A DNA stretch of 64,000 nucleotides from UBA9732 sp052170315 (lineage in GTDB: Bacteria > Spirochaetota > Spirochaetia > Sphaerochaetales > Sphaerochaetaceae): positions 1 to 64,000 of the forward strand of contig JBQNAT010000001.1 in NCBI GenBank assembly GCA_052170315.1, in the 5' to 3' direction. Of this stretch, positions 17,404 through 27,345 are shown piece by piece (within the stretch, counting starts at the first letter, position 1; each line of letters begins with the position of its first letter). The notes under the pieces were generated by a model. That model saw nothing but the letters and a program-made list of their open reading frames with translations. It made no database searches and had not been told where the DNA came from. Position numbers and translations under genes: made by a program.

Positions 17404-19392
17404 TTATTCCCAATTGGGAAAGCAGTACTCTCCGCGATAGTTGGAAGAGTTGTACTCGGGATATTTGAAGGGTCTGTACTCTCCTCTTTCATCCTTTGGA
17501 GCAGCTTTGTCCTGGGTATAGATGAACATGCTGTGCCTGTCCCAGACTACAATTTCGTCTCTTGCGTCGCCCGTAAGGTTAATTACTTCCGTACACATTT
17601 CAGGATGTCCGTCATCCGGGAGCGTCAGCACTTTGTGTCCTTCTCCGTCAAAGCCGCCTTCATGGGCGCTCATCCAGATAAGTTCCGTTCCGCTGCCGTC
17701 CCAGTTAAGCGGAGCTATTACGTTTCCGTTGGAAAGCATTTCCCTGTGCCAGATTTCTTTTCCGTTGCAGTCATGAAGATAGACTATACCGTTGTTGCCC
17801 CAGTATGTGGTAGTCGCAATCTCGAAGCCTCTTCTTTCCGGACAGTAGTTGGCACTGCTTATTCTCTGGCCGTGGCCGTTTATATCTCTGAGAAGGATTT
17901 CTCCGTCCTTTGAAACTATCATAAAACCTTCCCATCCTGAAACAATCGCAAGGCGTTCATCCCTGTCCGGGTCAAACTTTCCTACGATGATTTCATCTGT
18001 ATGGTCCGTGGTTATCGGAAGGGACCACATTAAATTACCGCAGCTGTCAACCATATTGTAGCAGGAGAAAATCTCATCCTTTCCGTCTCCGTTAAAGTCA
18101 TAGGAGAACGGGAAATGACCGGTATTGTATTTGGAGAACTGCCACTTTAAATTAAGGTTTTTATCATATATCCAGTACCGGGAATAGCGGTCCTTTATAA
18201 GTATCTCTTCAGGCCTTTTGTTGCCTGAAACATTCACTATGCGTATGGCATCAACATTAAGGCGATTGAATGCGTATTTGCCGAACTCAAGACCTGTGAC
18301 GGTCTCCGGCGGGGCTTCATTTAAAGGTGTCCGAATACTCTTTTTCACCTTTCCTGTACGTCCGTCAAGGATTAGGAGTTTAAAATCCCAAGATGTAATG
18401 ACCTCGTCAAAACCGTCGTTGTCTATGTCATATATCTGGAACGGAAGATCTGTTGTAAGCTTTTCTATTTCTGGACTGTCACAGGGCTCACCTGTCTGCC
18501 ACAGGATTTTTCCTGTTTCAATACTGACTGCCGTCATGCAGGAAATTACGGGATAGCGGTCTTTATAGACTTTTCGCTGATTCTGACACATGACAAAAAA
18601 CCATTCGTCCGTTCCGGTAAGATGCCCAAAACGTATCTGGCGCGCCGCTCCGAAATCAGAAAGCTCTATTTTCTTCCATAGCTTTGCCCCGCAGTGTTTT
18701 TCTGAAGCTTTTTTCTCAGAATTTTCCCATGCGGACTTTTCTTCGCTGTAAAGTCTGTACTGAGAGTCTGTCATCTCCACGCAGACACTCCTGTACCGCG
18801 CAGGACGGCAGGAAGAAAGGGCAATACAGCCGTTTTCATAACGGGTGTTATTTGCTTCAATAACCTTGACCCCGTTCAGGAAACAGCGAATAAGGCTTCC
18901 GTTTACTTCCACTTTGAGAGCGCAGTATTCATCCTCGCTCCAAGGCGCATCCGCCTTTGCAATGACTGTACGTTTTGTTTTCTCCACACAATGAAGTTCC
19001 ACTCCGCCCAGAACAAGGAAAAAACCGTAGTGCATCATGCTTGTCTGGTAACGGAATAAAATACCTGTAAAATGCTCGGCTCTCATGGCGCGGACACGGG
19101 CAGAGACGGTATAATCTCTCCACAGGGTGTCTCCCGCTCTGAGCGTGGGTATGGCCTTGCGCGGAGCGGGTTCAGTGAGACGCATCTGCTCCATACAGCG
19201 GCCGCCGTCCATATCCGCATTTGATACAAGCCATGTAGGACCTCGGAAGGACCAGTCCGAAATTGGATCGAACCACTGTCCGCAGTAACCGGGATTAGGG
19301 TAATAGTGATACTCCCCCATTGCGCTGTGCTCGCTGTCAAACGGAAAAGCGCCAAGGGGAAAAGAAGTAAAGTCGTCTTTCAGTACAGTCAT
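17404..19392 (-). CDS. Beta-propeller protein of the pectin locus (FG-GAP/PL11-like)
   Basis: 662 residues without signal peptide. Residues about 90-210 look like a concanavalin/LamG-type sandwich (FTGILFRYQTS, FLNGVKVIEAN). From about 260 onward there are propeller blades with calcium-type loops (DIDNDGFDE, DFNGDGKDE, DPDRDE), as in FG-GAP proteins and family 11 rhamnogalacturonan lyases. It is the last gene of the operon, 10 bases after the oxidoreductase gene. A lyase or hydrolase acting on pectic oligomers in the cytoplasm is plausible, but I see no catalytic signature I could name. Confidence 0.5.
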   Translation of the reverse strand: MTVLKDDFTSFPLGAFPFDSEHSAMGEYHYYPNPGYCGQWFDPISDWSFRGPTWLVSNADMDGGRCMEQMRLTEPAPRKAIPTLRAGDTLWRDYTVSARVRAMRAEHFTGILFRYQTSMMHYGFFLVLGGVELHCVEKTKRTVIAKADAPWSEDEYCALKVEVNGSLIRCFLNGVKVIEANNTRYENGCIALSSCRPARYRSVCVEMTDSQYRLYSEEKSAWENSEKKASEKHCGAKLWKKIELSDFGAARQIRFGHLTGTDEWFFVMCQNQRKVYKDRYPVISCMTAVSIETGKILWQTGEPCDSPEIEKLTTDLPFQIYDIDNDGFDEVITSWDFKLLILDGRTGKVKKSIRTPLNEAPPETVTGLEFGKYAFNRLNVDAIRIVNVSGNKRPEEILIKDRYSRYWIYDKNLNLKWQFSKYNTGHFPFSYDFNGDGKDEIFSCYNMVDSCGNLMWSLPITTDHTDEIIVGKFDPDRDERLAIVSGWEGFMIVSKDGEILLRDINGHGQRISSANYCPERRGFEIATTTYWGNNGIVYLHDCNGKEIWHREMLSNGNVIAPLNWDGSGTELIWMSAHEGGFDGEGHKVLTLPDDGHPEMCTEVINLTGDARDEIVVWDRHSMFIYTQDKAAPKDERGEYRPFKYPEYNSSNYRGEYCFPNWE

Positions 19393-19402
19393 AGCAGGTC
19401 GT

Positions 19403-20689
19403 TTACCAATGGATGAGAGAATCTGTGTTCACAGGCATGCCTGAGGCAATAGATTTGTTTCCCGCGATGCCTACAAGGATTGATTTCACTCCGTCATGGA
19501 AATCCGCAGCCCTGTGGAACTGGTCATAGGGCGGATTATCAAGGAAAATATCGTCAAGAAGAACGGGGTCTCCGCCTCCGTGGCCGCCTTCGCCCGTCTT
19601 TACGTCAACCTCGTAGGGCGGAGCGAACATAGGACAAACCCGTATTATGCTGAACTTTGAAGCTCCTTCATCTTTTTTCTCACCGCCCGCGTTGATATAT
19701 GACTTCTCAACAGACTGGTACTCAAGTCTTCCGGCAGTGCCGTTTATGGAAACGTTGAAGCCTTCCCACGGCATGTAGGAAGTGAGGGAATAAGACATCT
19801 GAACCCCGTTTTTATAGCGGACAACAAGGTTCATGGTATCCTCTATGCTGATATCGTCAGAAAAAACGCTTCTGTCTCTTATGTAGCCGCTGTCTTTTTC
19901 CGCATCAAGATACAGGGCCTTGAGCGTGGGATTTCCTTCAAGGTCAATCGCGAACGGGTCGTTTTTGGCTTCTTCACTTCCGTGGCAGCGATAGTAAAAT
20001 TTTTCAATTCCGCGTTTTTCCGCCGCGGCTCTTCCGTAGAAGTCAAGAGAACCGAACCCGAATACGGTTTCAGGCTCCGTATCAAGCCAGAAATTCACAA
20101 GGTCAAAATGATGGGTTGCCTTGTGGACAAGAAGTCCGCCGCTGTTGTACTTGTTGCGGTGCCAGCGTCTGTAATAGTCCGCGCCGTGCTGAGTATTAAG
20201 AAGCCATTCGAAATGAACAGATGTAGGAGTTCCTATTGCGCCGTCCCTTATAAGCTCTCTTACCTTCACGTGATAGGGAGCATAGCGGTAATTGAAGGTA
20301 ACCCTTATGCGCTTTCCCGTTTTTTTCTGCGTATCTATAATGCGTTGAGCCTTGCGCTCGTCAATTGTCAGAGGCTTTTCTGTCAGAACATCGCAACCTG
20401 CTTCCATTGCGCGGCAGATGTAATCGTCATGAGTGCGGTCAACAGATGTGATTATGACAATATCCGGTTTAGTCTCCTGTATCATCTTTTCAAATTCGTG
20501 AGGAAGATAGGTTGGAACCTTCTTAGCTCCAAGTTCTTCAAGACGGGAGTTCGCATAGTCCATTCTTATCCTGCTCTGGTCGCAGAAACCAACCATGCGG
20601 GCAATATCTGAATACTTTGAGGCAACAGCCTCATAATACATGCGGGCTCTTCCGCCCGTACCAACCTGCGCATATCTTTTTAATGCCAT
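19403..20689 (-). CDS. Gfo/Idh/MocA family oxidoreductase
   Basis: 428-residue NAD(P)-dependent sugar oxidoreductase: N-terminal Rossmann fold (VGTGGRARMYYEA), EKPLTIDE with the conserved lysine near residue 105, and the (H)xxHHFDL signature near residue 195. It has GGAGG before its ATG and lies between garD and the propeller gene. By context it may oxidise or epimerise a uronate or an unsaturated uronate; this is inference. Several paralogous subfamilies differ only in substrate. Confidence 0.85.
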   Translation of the reverse strand: MALKRYAQVGTGGRARMYYEAVASKYSDIARMVGFCDQSRIRMDYANSRLEELGAKKVPTYLPHEFEKMIQETKPDIVIITSVDRTHDDYICRAMEAGCDVLTEKPLTIDERKAQRIIDTQKKTGKRIRVTFNYRYAPYHVKVRELIRDGAIGTPTSVHFEWLLNTQHGADYYRRWHRNKYNSGGLLVHKATHHFDLVNFWLDTEPETVFGFGSLDFYGRAAAEKRGIEKFYYRCHGSEEAKNDPFAIDLEGNPTLKALYLDAEKDSGYIRDRSVFSDDISIEDTMNLVVRYKNGVQMSYSLTSYMPWEGFNVSINGTAGRLEYQSVEKSYINAGGEKKDEGASKFSIIRVCPMFAPPYEVDVKTGEGGHGGGDPVLLDDIFLDNPPYDQFHRAADFHDGVKSILVGIAGNKSIASGMPVNTDSLIHW

Positions 20690-20730
20690 TTTTCCTCCGT
20701 ATGGAAATTCCTGTAAATTCTTTCCGTGTT

Positions 20731-22239
20731 TCAGGTTATAGGCGCCGGATTGAAAACAAGAATGTCGTTGTATAACCTAAGCTTCTCTGCGGCGGTCTTC
20801 CTGCCGCTTACCGTATCCAGAATCTCGGCGTAAAGTTCTTCTCCCATTTCGCGTATGGTACGCTCGCCAGTAACCACAAAGCCCGCGTCCATGTCAAAGA
20901 TATCGGGCCACATTTGCTTCATTGAATGCTGCGTGCATATCTTGTAAACAGGTATCTCCCTAAGGCCGTAGGGTGTTCCGCGTCCCGTGCTGAAAAGCTG
21001 GAGCACAATGCCGGAAGCAAGCTGGCTGGGTCCGCAGACTATATCGGATGCGGGCGTTGCGGCAAACACAAGACCGCTGCACCGCGGGACTTCTCCCGGT
21101 CCTATGACTTGCACGATGGGTGAGCTTCCGCTTTTTGCTATGGAACCCATAGCCTTTTCAACAATATTGCTAAGCCCGCCCTTTTTATTCCCCGGAGTCG
21201 GGTTCGCGCTTCTGTCCACATGGCTTTTCGCGAGGTAATCATCATACCATGATATCTCTTTTTTGAGTTTTTCCACGGCATTTTCATCAACGCAGCGCTC
21301 TGCCAGAAGGTGTACGCCGTCTCTGACTTCTGTTACCTCGGAAAAAAGCACGGTTGCGCCGCCGGACGCAAGAAGGTCAAAGGCATAGCCTATAGTGGGA
21401 TTGGCTGAAATTCCGCTGAAGGCATCCGAACCTCCGCACTGCGCTCCGATACGCAGACGGCTAAGGGAAAGCTCTGTCCGTTTTCTTTTATTCAGAACTT
21501 CAAGCTTCCTTTCGGCAGCCTTCAGAATACAGTCCATCATTTCTTCGTAGCCCCGACAGTCCTGAAGGATTATGACGTTCTCATCGTTTATCTCGTCAGG
21601 CTCCAAGATTCTGTCCATTGTGAGTTTTTCACAGCCAAGGCCTACGGCAAGAATCTGGCCGCCGAAATTGGGATGGTGAGCAAGGTTTCTGACACTGCGT
21701 ATTGGAATTTCCGCGTCATCGGCATTTATGGCAACTCCGCAGCCGTAAGGATGTATAACCGCCGATACATCGTCAACATTGGGATATTTTGGCAGAAGTT
21801 CCTTTTTTATTCTGTCCGCGGCGTTTCTGACAACACCTGCAACGCACTGTACTGATGTAATTATTCCAAGAATATTCCTACTTCCCGCAGGAAGGGCCGG
21901 GCCGTTATCGTAGCCCATCCATGTCCTTCGATTGGGAAGTTCGGAGACAAAGGTCCCTTTACCTCCGGCTTTAAGAGAAGAAACATCGGGTGATGACGGA
22001 AGGGCAAGATTGAGTTCGTTTATCCAGCCGCCGGCTTTGATATCTTCAAGCATATAGCCAAGTACAACGTCATAACGGATTACGGCATCGCCTTTTTTGA
22101 GGTTTTCAAGGGCAATTTTATGCCCCTGAGGTATGTCGCAGAGAGCCGAGATATCCGTCCCGTCTATCCGTTCACCCTTAAGCGTTTTTCCGGTTACTAC
22201 CGCCACATTGTCTCTGTCAGCTATTTTTACTGCTTTCAT
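20731..22239 (-). CDS. garD: Galactarate dehydratase
   Basis: Iron-dependent dehydratase of the UxaA/GarD family, expected to convert galactarate to 5-dehydro-4-deoxyglucarate. The N-terminal SAF domain is followed by the large catalytic part: HPYGCGVAI, VGLGCEKL, QCGGSDAFSGISANP, FSEVTEVRD, NPTPGNKKGGL, TGRGTPYGL and the C-terminal VFNPAPIT. The pattern is nearer to GarD than to altronate dehydratase UxaA, though the UxaA reaction cannot be ruled out from sequence reading alone. It lies 13 bases after the DapA-family gene in the pectin operon. Confidence 0.82.
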   Translation of the reverse strand: MKAVKIADRDNVAVVTGKTLKGERIDGTDISALCDIPQGHKIALENLKKGDAVIRYDVVLGYMLEDIKAGGWINELNLALPSSPDVSSLKAGGKGTFVSELPNRRTWMGYDNGPALPAGSRNILGIITSVQCVAGVVRNAADRIKKELLPKYPNVDDVSAVIHPYGCGVAINADDAEIPIRSVRNLAHHPNFGGQILAVGLGCEKLTMDRILEPDEINDENVIILQDCRGYEEMMDCILKAAERKLEVLNKRKRTELSLSRLRIGAQCGGSDAFSGISANPTIGYAFDLLASGGATVLFSEVTEVRDGVHLLAERCVDENAVEKLKKEISWYDDYLAKSHVDRSANPTPGNKKGGLSNIVEKAMGSIAKSGSSPIVQVIGPGEVPRCSGLVFAATPASDIVCGPSQLASGIVLQLFSTGRGTPYGLREIPVYKICTQHSMKQMWPDIFDMDAGFVVTGERTIREMGEELYAEILDTVSGRKTAAEKLRLYNDILVFNPAPIT

Positions 22240-22252
22240 TACCGTTCCCTTT

Positions 22253-23161
22253 TTACAGCAGACCTGCCTTTACAAGACTGGCTTTAAGCCCTTCAAGCTG
22301 CTGTTCTGTCGAGTTTTTTGTAGGAAGATACGGAGCTCCGAGTTCAAGCCCCAGAAGGTTCGCATAGTCTTTTGTGGCAACAGGGAAACTTGATTTATCC
22401 ATCTGAAGCCTTATCGGGTTAAGGAAGTACTGGGCATCCAGAGCGCCCTTCATATCCCCGGAAACAAATTTGTCATAAATTGACACAACCTGCTTTGGCA
22501 TGAAATTTGCCATACAGCACACGGCGCCCACGGCACCCACGCAGAGCCCTGCGTAAATAAGGGTGTCCTTGCCGCACATAACCTTAAAGCCGACATCGGC
22601 ATTGCGCCTTATGAACTCTTCCGTCTGGGTTATGTCTCCACTGCTGTCCTTCATGCCGGCAATGTTGTTTACTTCATGAGCAAGTCTTTCCACAACACCC
22701 TGCGGTATGCCGTAGCCCGTCCTTCCCGGGTTGTTGTAGAGAAGAACCGGAACATCGGGGACGCTTTCGGCTATGGCTCTGAAATGGCAGAAAAGCTCAT
22801 CCGCCGAAGGCTTAAGGAACATGGGCTGAAGAACTGAAACAGCCCTTGCTCCGCGCTCAATCCCCATCCCTGCAATACGAACACACTTGGAAGTTCTGAT
22901 TGCGCCAACTCCCATGAAAATCGGCACACGTGATGCGCTCTGGTCAATTATGACATCCAGAATATCACGCATTTCCTCTTCTTCCTGCATGTAGAACTCT
23001 CCGTTTGAGCCGAATGCAAGAATGGCGCTCACGCCTCCTTCTATTACAAAGTCAACATGGCGTCTCAGGCGCTTTTCGTCAAAACGCTCGTTTTCGTCCA
23101 GAGGGATTGCAAGCGGAGGTATTATACCTTTTATAAAAGTCGTATCAGGTTTTGTATTCAT
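22253..23161 (-). CDS. DapA-family 5-dehydro-4-deoxyglucarate dehydratase or aldolase
   Basis: A (beta/alpha)8 class I lyase: the catalytic Tyr in LLYNNPGRTGYG and the Schiff-base Lys in IAGMKDSSGD. Next to garD the best guess is conversion of 5-dehydro-4-deoxyglucarate, either dehydration-decarboxylation to 2-oxoglutarate semialdehyde (KdgD type) or aldol cleavage. It has GAGGATTAGG before its ATG and lies 10 bases after the GH105-GH28 gene. The family is certain, the substrate inferred. Confidence 0.75.
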   Translation of the reverse strand: MNTKPDTTFIKGIIPPLAIPLDENERFDEKRLRRHVDFVIEGGVSAILAFGSNGEFYMQEEEEMRDILDVIIDQSASRVPIFMGVGAIRTSKCVRIAGMGIERGARAVSVLQPMFLKPSADELFCHFRAIAESVPDVPVLLYNNPGRTGYGIPQGVVERLAHEVNNIAGMKDSSGDITQTEEFIRRNADVGFKVMCGKDTLIYAGLCVGAVGAVCCMANFMPKQVVSIYDKFVSGDMKGALDAQYFLNPIRLQMDKSSFPVATKDYANLLGLELGAPYLPTKNSTEQQLEGLKASLVKAGLL

Positions 23162-23171
23162 GGCCTAATCC

Positions 23172-25682
23172 TCACAGTTTTTCAAATAAAATAGCAGGAG
23201 ACGCGTTTACCGTAACATTATCAAACGTCGCATCTGCGTTTATCACACGTATTCCGCGGTAGTCAGTATCAGGTATGCCTCTGCACATTTCGGCTTCCAG
23301 TCCTTCTTCCGGAGCCGGAGTGATTTCAAAATCGCAGTCTCTGAAATGAACGTTTGAAAGCGGAACTTCGGGAAGACCCGCAAGGAAAGCGGCAGAGCTT
23401 CTGCAGTTTACCGCTTTTACCCTCTCTATCACTACATCGCCTATGAACGGGGTATCCTCATCAATATTCTGAGGCTGCAGCGAATAAAGGCGCGGGTCAT
23501 CGTTTCCGCATCGGTAGAACATGTTTATGGAAACAGGGCATATGACATTGTCCATAAAAACATCTGAAACCTTTATGTCCGTTATATGGCCGCCTCGGCC
23601 TCTTCTTGTTTTTATTCGTATTCCCCTGTCCGTTCCAAGAAAGCTGCAGCGTCTTACAAAGGCGCCTTTAACTCCACTTGCGGTCTCGCTTCCTATGACA
23701 AAGCCGCCGTGGGCTCCTCTTACCGTGCAGGATTCCACAAAGATGTTTTCAGAGCGCGGGAACTTCATCATTTCCCTGCCGCTTCCGGATTTCACGGCAA
23801 TACCGTCGTCCCCTACATTAACATCGCAGCCTTTAACATAAACGTTTACACAGGATTCGATATCAATACCATCGGTATTGGGAGACTCGTAAGGGTTTAC
23901 TATGGTGAGATTATGCAGCACAAGGTTTGTCGTGCATACGGGATGGCAGGTCCAGAATGGACTTCGCGTCAGCTTCAGGTCCTGGATTCTTATATTTTTT
24001 GAATTAAGCGTCTGTAAAAGAGGCGGCCTGAGGAACTGGCAGGGTCTTCCGCCTCCGCCTCCCGGCTGTTTATCGTACCCCGGATTGAGCGCCGCAAGAG
24101 TTTTTTCAATGGGAAGATTTAAGGAAGAAGGTCTTCCTCCGTTCTTCCACTGTAAAATATAGTTCCACCATTTTTCCCCGTGGCCGTCAAGCGTGCCGGG
24201 ACCTTCTATGACTACGTCCTCCGCATCCTTAACCAGCAGGCACGGATGCATTGCCCAGCAGTTGACACCTTCCCAGCGTGTATAGACAGGAGGATACAGG
24301 TTAAAATCGTCCGTGAAGTCCAAAACCGCTCCATCTTCAAAAACAAGATGCGTATGCGAAGGAATATCAATTGGCCCTGTTTTATGATTTCCGCAAGGTA
24401 TGACAACAATGTCACGTCCCGCGTGTTCTTTAAGTGCGCAATTAATGTCTTCGCCGTCTTTCAGAGAATAGCGCCTGCTGTTGAGCTGGGCAGGAAATTC
24501 AAGTTCCAGCGCGGCTGCAATGAAAGGTGCCACTCCGTGAAGGTTGTCTGAAACCCTTGGTTCTCCTTCCGTGTAGTAAATGAAATCAGCAGGCCTGTAT
24601 CTTGTACTTTCAGGAGCGCAGCCAAGACCGGCGCTCTGGCAGGTATCATGAAGGAACACTTCCCCGTCTTCGCCTGCAGTAACGGAATGCCCGCACATAC
24701 CTTCAAAGGCTCTCTTTGCCTCCTTAAGGAAGTTTTCTTCAAGAAAGCCCAGCCTGTGCATTTTGGCAAAGAAGTATATAAACATTGAAGTTGCGGAAGT
24801 TTCAAGGTAGTTTTTCCCTATTCCGCCCTTATCTGCAACCTGATACCACATGCCGGATTCTTTATCCTGAAATTTCAAAAGCACATGCGCAAGGGTAAGG
24901 CCGGGGGCAAGAAGTCTTTTTCTGAAGGAAGCGTAATCTGACGTATCAGGAATAATTTCAAGCAAGTCTGCAATTGCCATTACATACCAACCCATTGCGC
25001 GCGACCATACTTCTTTAGACCTTCCCGTGGGAAATTCGCACCACGGCATTTTACAGGACTGATCCCACGCATGGCGCAGAAGACCGGTACTGGCGTCAAG
25101 AGTTTTTTCGTAAATAAGCTCGAACTGCGGCACTATGTCATCCAGACAGGCCTTAAGGTCTCCGAACATGAGACAGTAGGAAGCATAGAACGGACCCTGC
25201 ATGTAAAGACCGTCAAGCCACATCTGGTTGGGATAACCCTTCTTATGCCAGAAACCTCCTGACGGGGTTCTGGGCTGACTCTGAAGTTGCCTGTAGAACA
25301 TATCCACAGCTTTTTTATATCTTGTATCTCCTGTAAGACTGAAGTACCTGAGCATCAGATTCCCCATTCTTATCTGGTCCATACTGTAATCTTCAATTTT
25401 ATAGGTTCTTACCGAACCGTCTTCACTGACATAATAGTTCAGCATTTCCGTGACGTAGTCCTTCATACTGCCGTTTCCAAGAACTGTGGCCGCGCGAAAC
25501 AGGCTCTCAAGCAGAATTGATGACTTGTAGCTGTACGGAGTATTTTCCGTATTGAATTTTTTCATTGCAGACAGACTCATGCGTTCTGTCATTGTCATTC
25601 TTTCGTCAATCATGTCATACCTTAGAGGTCTTTCAAAAGAAAGAGGCTGCACAGGACAACCCCTTTTCCGTTTAAAATCCAT
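23172..25682 (-). CDS. GH105 unsaturated uronyl hydrolase fused to GH28 polygalacturonase
   Basis: 836 residues. Residues about 20-395 form the (alpha/alpha)6 barrel of family 105 (YteR/YesR: MGNLMLRYF, WLDGLYMQGPF, RAMGWYVMAI), which removes 4,5-unsaturated galacturonyl or rhamnogalacturonyl ends. Residues about 400-836 form the right-handed beta-helix of family 28 with its catalytic signatures NTDGID, GDDGIAVKSG, GAHGG and RIKT. No signal peptide, so it should act on imported oligomers. Both domains appear complete. The start has only a weak ribosome site, so an internal start a few codons later is possible. Confidence 0.88.
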   Translation of the reverse strand: MDFKRKRGCPVQPLSFERPLRYDMIDERMTMTERMSLSAMKKFNTENTPYSYKSSILLESLFRAATVLGNGSMKDYVTEMLNYYVSEDGSVRTYKIEDYSMDQIRMGNLMLRYFSLTGDTRYKKAVDMFYRQLQSQPRTPSGGFWHKKGYPNQMWLDGLYMQGPFYASYCLMFGDLKACLDDIVPQFELIYEKTLDASTGLLRHAWDQSCKMPWCEFPTGRSKEVWSRAMGWYVMAIADLLEIIPDTSDYASFRKRLLAPGLTLAHVLLKFQDKESGMWYQVADKGGIGKNYLETSATSMFIYFFAKMHRLGFLEENFLKEAKRAFEGMCGHSVTAGEDGEVFLHDTCQSAGLGCAPESTRYRPADFIYYTEGEPRVSDNLHGVAPFIAAALELEFPAQLNSRRYSLKDGEDINCALKEHAGRDIVVIPCGNHKTGPIDIPSHTHLVFEDGAVLDFTDDFNLYPPVYTRWEGVNCWAMHPCLLVKDAEDVVIEGPGTLDGHGEKWWNYILQWKNGGRPSSLNLPIEKTLAALNPGYDKQPGGGGGRPCQFLRPPLLQTLNSKNIRIQDLKLTRSPFWTCHPVCTTNLVLHNLTIVNPYESPNTDGIDIESCVNVYVKGCDVNVGDDGIAVKSGSGREMMKFPRSENIFVESCTVRGAHGGFVIGSETASGVKGAFVRRCSFLGTDRGIRIKTRRGRGGHITDIKVSDVFMDNVICPVSINMFYRCGNDDPRLYSLQPQNIDEDTPFIGDVVIERVKAVNCRSSAAFLAGLPEVPLSNVHFRDCDFEITPAPEEGLEAEMCRGIPDTDYRGIRVINADATFDNVTVNASPAILFEKL

Positions 25683-25694
25683 TCGTCAGTCTTA

Positions 25695-27266
25695 CTACTG
25701 AAGAAGACCGTTCGAAGATGCAAAATCACGTCCCTTATTTTCCCATGCAAGACCGCCGATTTTGTCGAACTGCTCAACAAAAGCCTTCCAGTTAGCAGGT
25801 GTAAGTTCTCTCCTGCCGTTCAGGAATTCGGCTATGCCCTGCTGGTAGAACGTACTTACATCGGTGCTTTCAGGCTTTGGCATGCTGTTCTGTCCCGGAG
25901 TATTGGTCCATGTCTTTACCTGCATTTCAAGAAGTACATCACCGGCGCTCATGTACTTCTGAGAAACCTTTGTTATGTATCCCGGATAGCGGAGAGCAAT
26001 TTCCGTAGCGTTGGAATAGTTGAATGCGCAGTTTCTGAGCTGGATGTATTTCTGTCCTCCGGCCTTGTTGTAGCCAAGGTCTCCAAGGCTCTCATCAGAC
26101 TGCGGAAGTCCGTTTGCGTCAAGAATGTAGTTCTTTCCCTCTTCTCCGTAACCGCAAAGGAGATAGCCTTCGCCGTAGCTCATCCAGTCAAACAGCTCAA
26201 CAATCTTTGCGGCCTTCTCAGGCGATACATCGGCATTGATTGCATAGACTCGCATACCCTGACAGCGCGGTCCAACAGACTGTTTGCCCTCAGGTCCGAC
26301 AGGAGCGTCAATAACTATGAAGCTTCCGTTGGGGAAGTTCGCGTCAAACGGCGCGTAGTTGTTTTCGCCCGCGTAGGCTGAATTCTGCTCTCTGAAGACA
26401 CCGAATTTGCCCTGTTTCCAGGCTGCACGGAAATCATCTTTTTTGTAGGATTGCCAGTTGGGGTCAATAACGCCGTTGTCAATGCACTTCTTAAAGAAGA
26501 CCATCCAGTCATAGTAAGCGGCATTATGAATCTGAAGACCGAAGTTCGCGGCGCTCATGTCCCATGTACCCTCAACGCCGAAAGCACCCATCAGAGGCTC
26601 GAAACGGCGGCCGGGGTAGATTTCATAGGAGATTGTCTCTTCAACGAATGCCCCGTAGCCGTAGGTGTCGTTCTTGCCGTTGCCGTCAGGGTCGTTATAG
26701 GTGAACGCATACAGAACGTCGTAAAGCTGGTCAAGAGTTGTGGGAGCTGAAAGTCCAAGCTTGTCAAGCCAGTCCTTCCTTACAAGAAGGCCTTCGTTTC
26801 CGGAAATTGCGGACGGGGTAGCGAAACCGTAGATTCTGCCTTCATAGGTTACGAAATTCCTTGCGGACTGGTCGAACATTACGGCGCATCTGTTAGGCAT
26901 GTCATCGTAGTAATCCGTGACATCAAGCAGCTGCCCGTTCTTCGCGAGGTCAGCCCAGACCTCTCTTGAGCATGTGAAAAAATCGGGAAGCTCGTCAGCG
27001 GCGGCTCTTGTTCTTACGGAAACATCCTGGTCATTGGGGTTTGACGGAAGCATGTCAAGCTTAAGGTCTATTCCCAGCTTGTCCTTAATCACCGCATAGC
27101 CTGCCCAGTCATCAGGAAGAGAACCGGCCTCTGTCTGAGTTGCGGAATAAAGCATTGTAACGGTCACCGGACCCGTGCTTACCGTCCCGGCCTCTTTAGA
27201 GCCCTGCGCAAAGGCGAAGGAAAGAGTAAGAATCGAAACCAGAAGAACGATAACAGTTTTCTTCAT
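25695..27266 (-). CDS. ABC transporter substrate-binding protein for oligosaccharides
   Basis: Periplasmic binding protein of the large LplA type (523 aa), family 1-like, with an N-terminal Sec signal (MKKTVIVLL...SFAFA) followed by QGSKEAG; there is no lipobox Cys. Aromatic-rich stretches fit carbohydrate binding. GGAGG precedes the start. It lies between the two permease genes and the GH105-GH28 gene, so unsaturated or saturated oligogalacturonides are the likely ligand. The ATPase subunit (MsmK-type) is not encoded here and must be shared. Confidence 0.88.
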   Translation of the reverse strand: MKKTVIVLLVSILTLSFAFAQGSKEAGTVSTGPVTVTMLYSATQTEAGSLPDDWAGYAVIKDKLGIDLKLDMLPSNPNDQDVSVRTRAAADELPDFFTCSREVWADLAKNGQLLDVTDYYDDMPNRCAVMFDQSARNFVTYEGRIYGFATPSAISGNEGLLVRKDWLDKLGLSAPTTLDQLYDVLYAFTYNDPDGNGKNDTYGYGAFVEETISYEIYPGRRFEPLMGAFGVEGTWDMSAANFGLQIHNAAYYDWMVFFKKCIDNGVIDPNWQSYKKDDFRAAWKQGKFGVFREQNSAYAGENNYAPFDANFPNGSFIVIDAPVGPEGKQSVGPRCQGMRVYAINADVSPEKAAKIVELFDWMSYGEGYLLCGYGEEGKNYILDANGLPQSDESLGDLGYNKAGGQKYIQLRNCAFNYSNATEIALRYPGYITKVSQKYMSAGDVLLEMQVKTWTNTPGQNSMPKPESTDVSTFYQQGIAEFLNGRRELTPANWKAFVEQFDKIGGLAWENKGRDFASSNGLLQ

Positions 27267-27306
27267 TTAAATTCCTCCATTCGTAAAAGATTTTCAATAT
27301 TCATGC

Positions 27307-27327
27307 CGGCACGGCGCTGCCATGCCG
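27307..27327 (-). promoter_or_regulatory. Intercistronic hairpin before the binding-protein gene
   Basis: A 9-bp GC-rich stem with a 3-base loop between the permease stop and the binding-protein Shine-Dalgarno, without a following T run in either direction. Such hairpins commonly protect the more abundant binding-protein message from decay. Stem seen, role inferred. Confidence 0.45.
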
Positions 27328-27345
27328 TATTAACCTGATTTTGCG

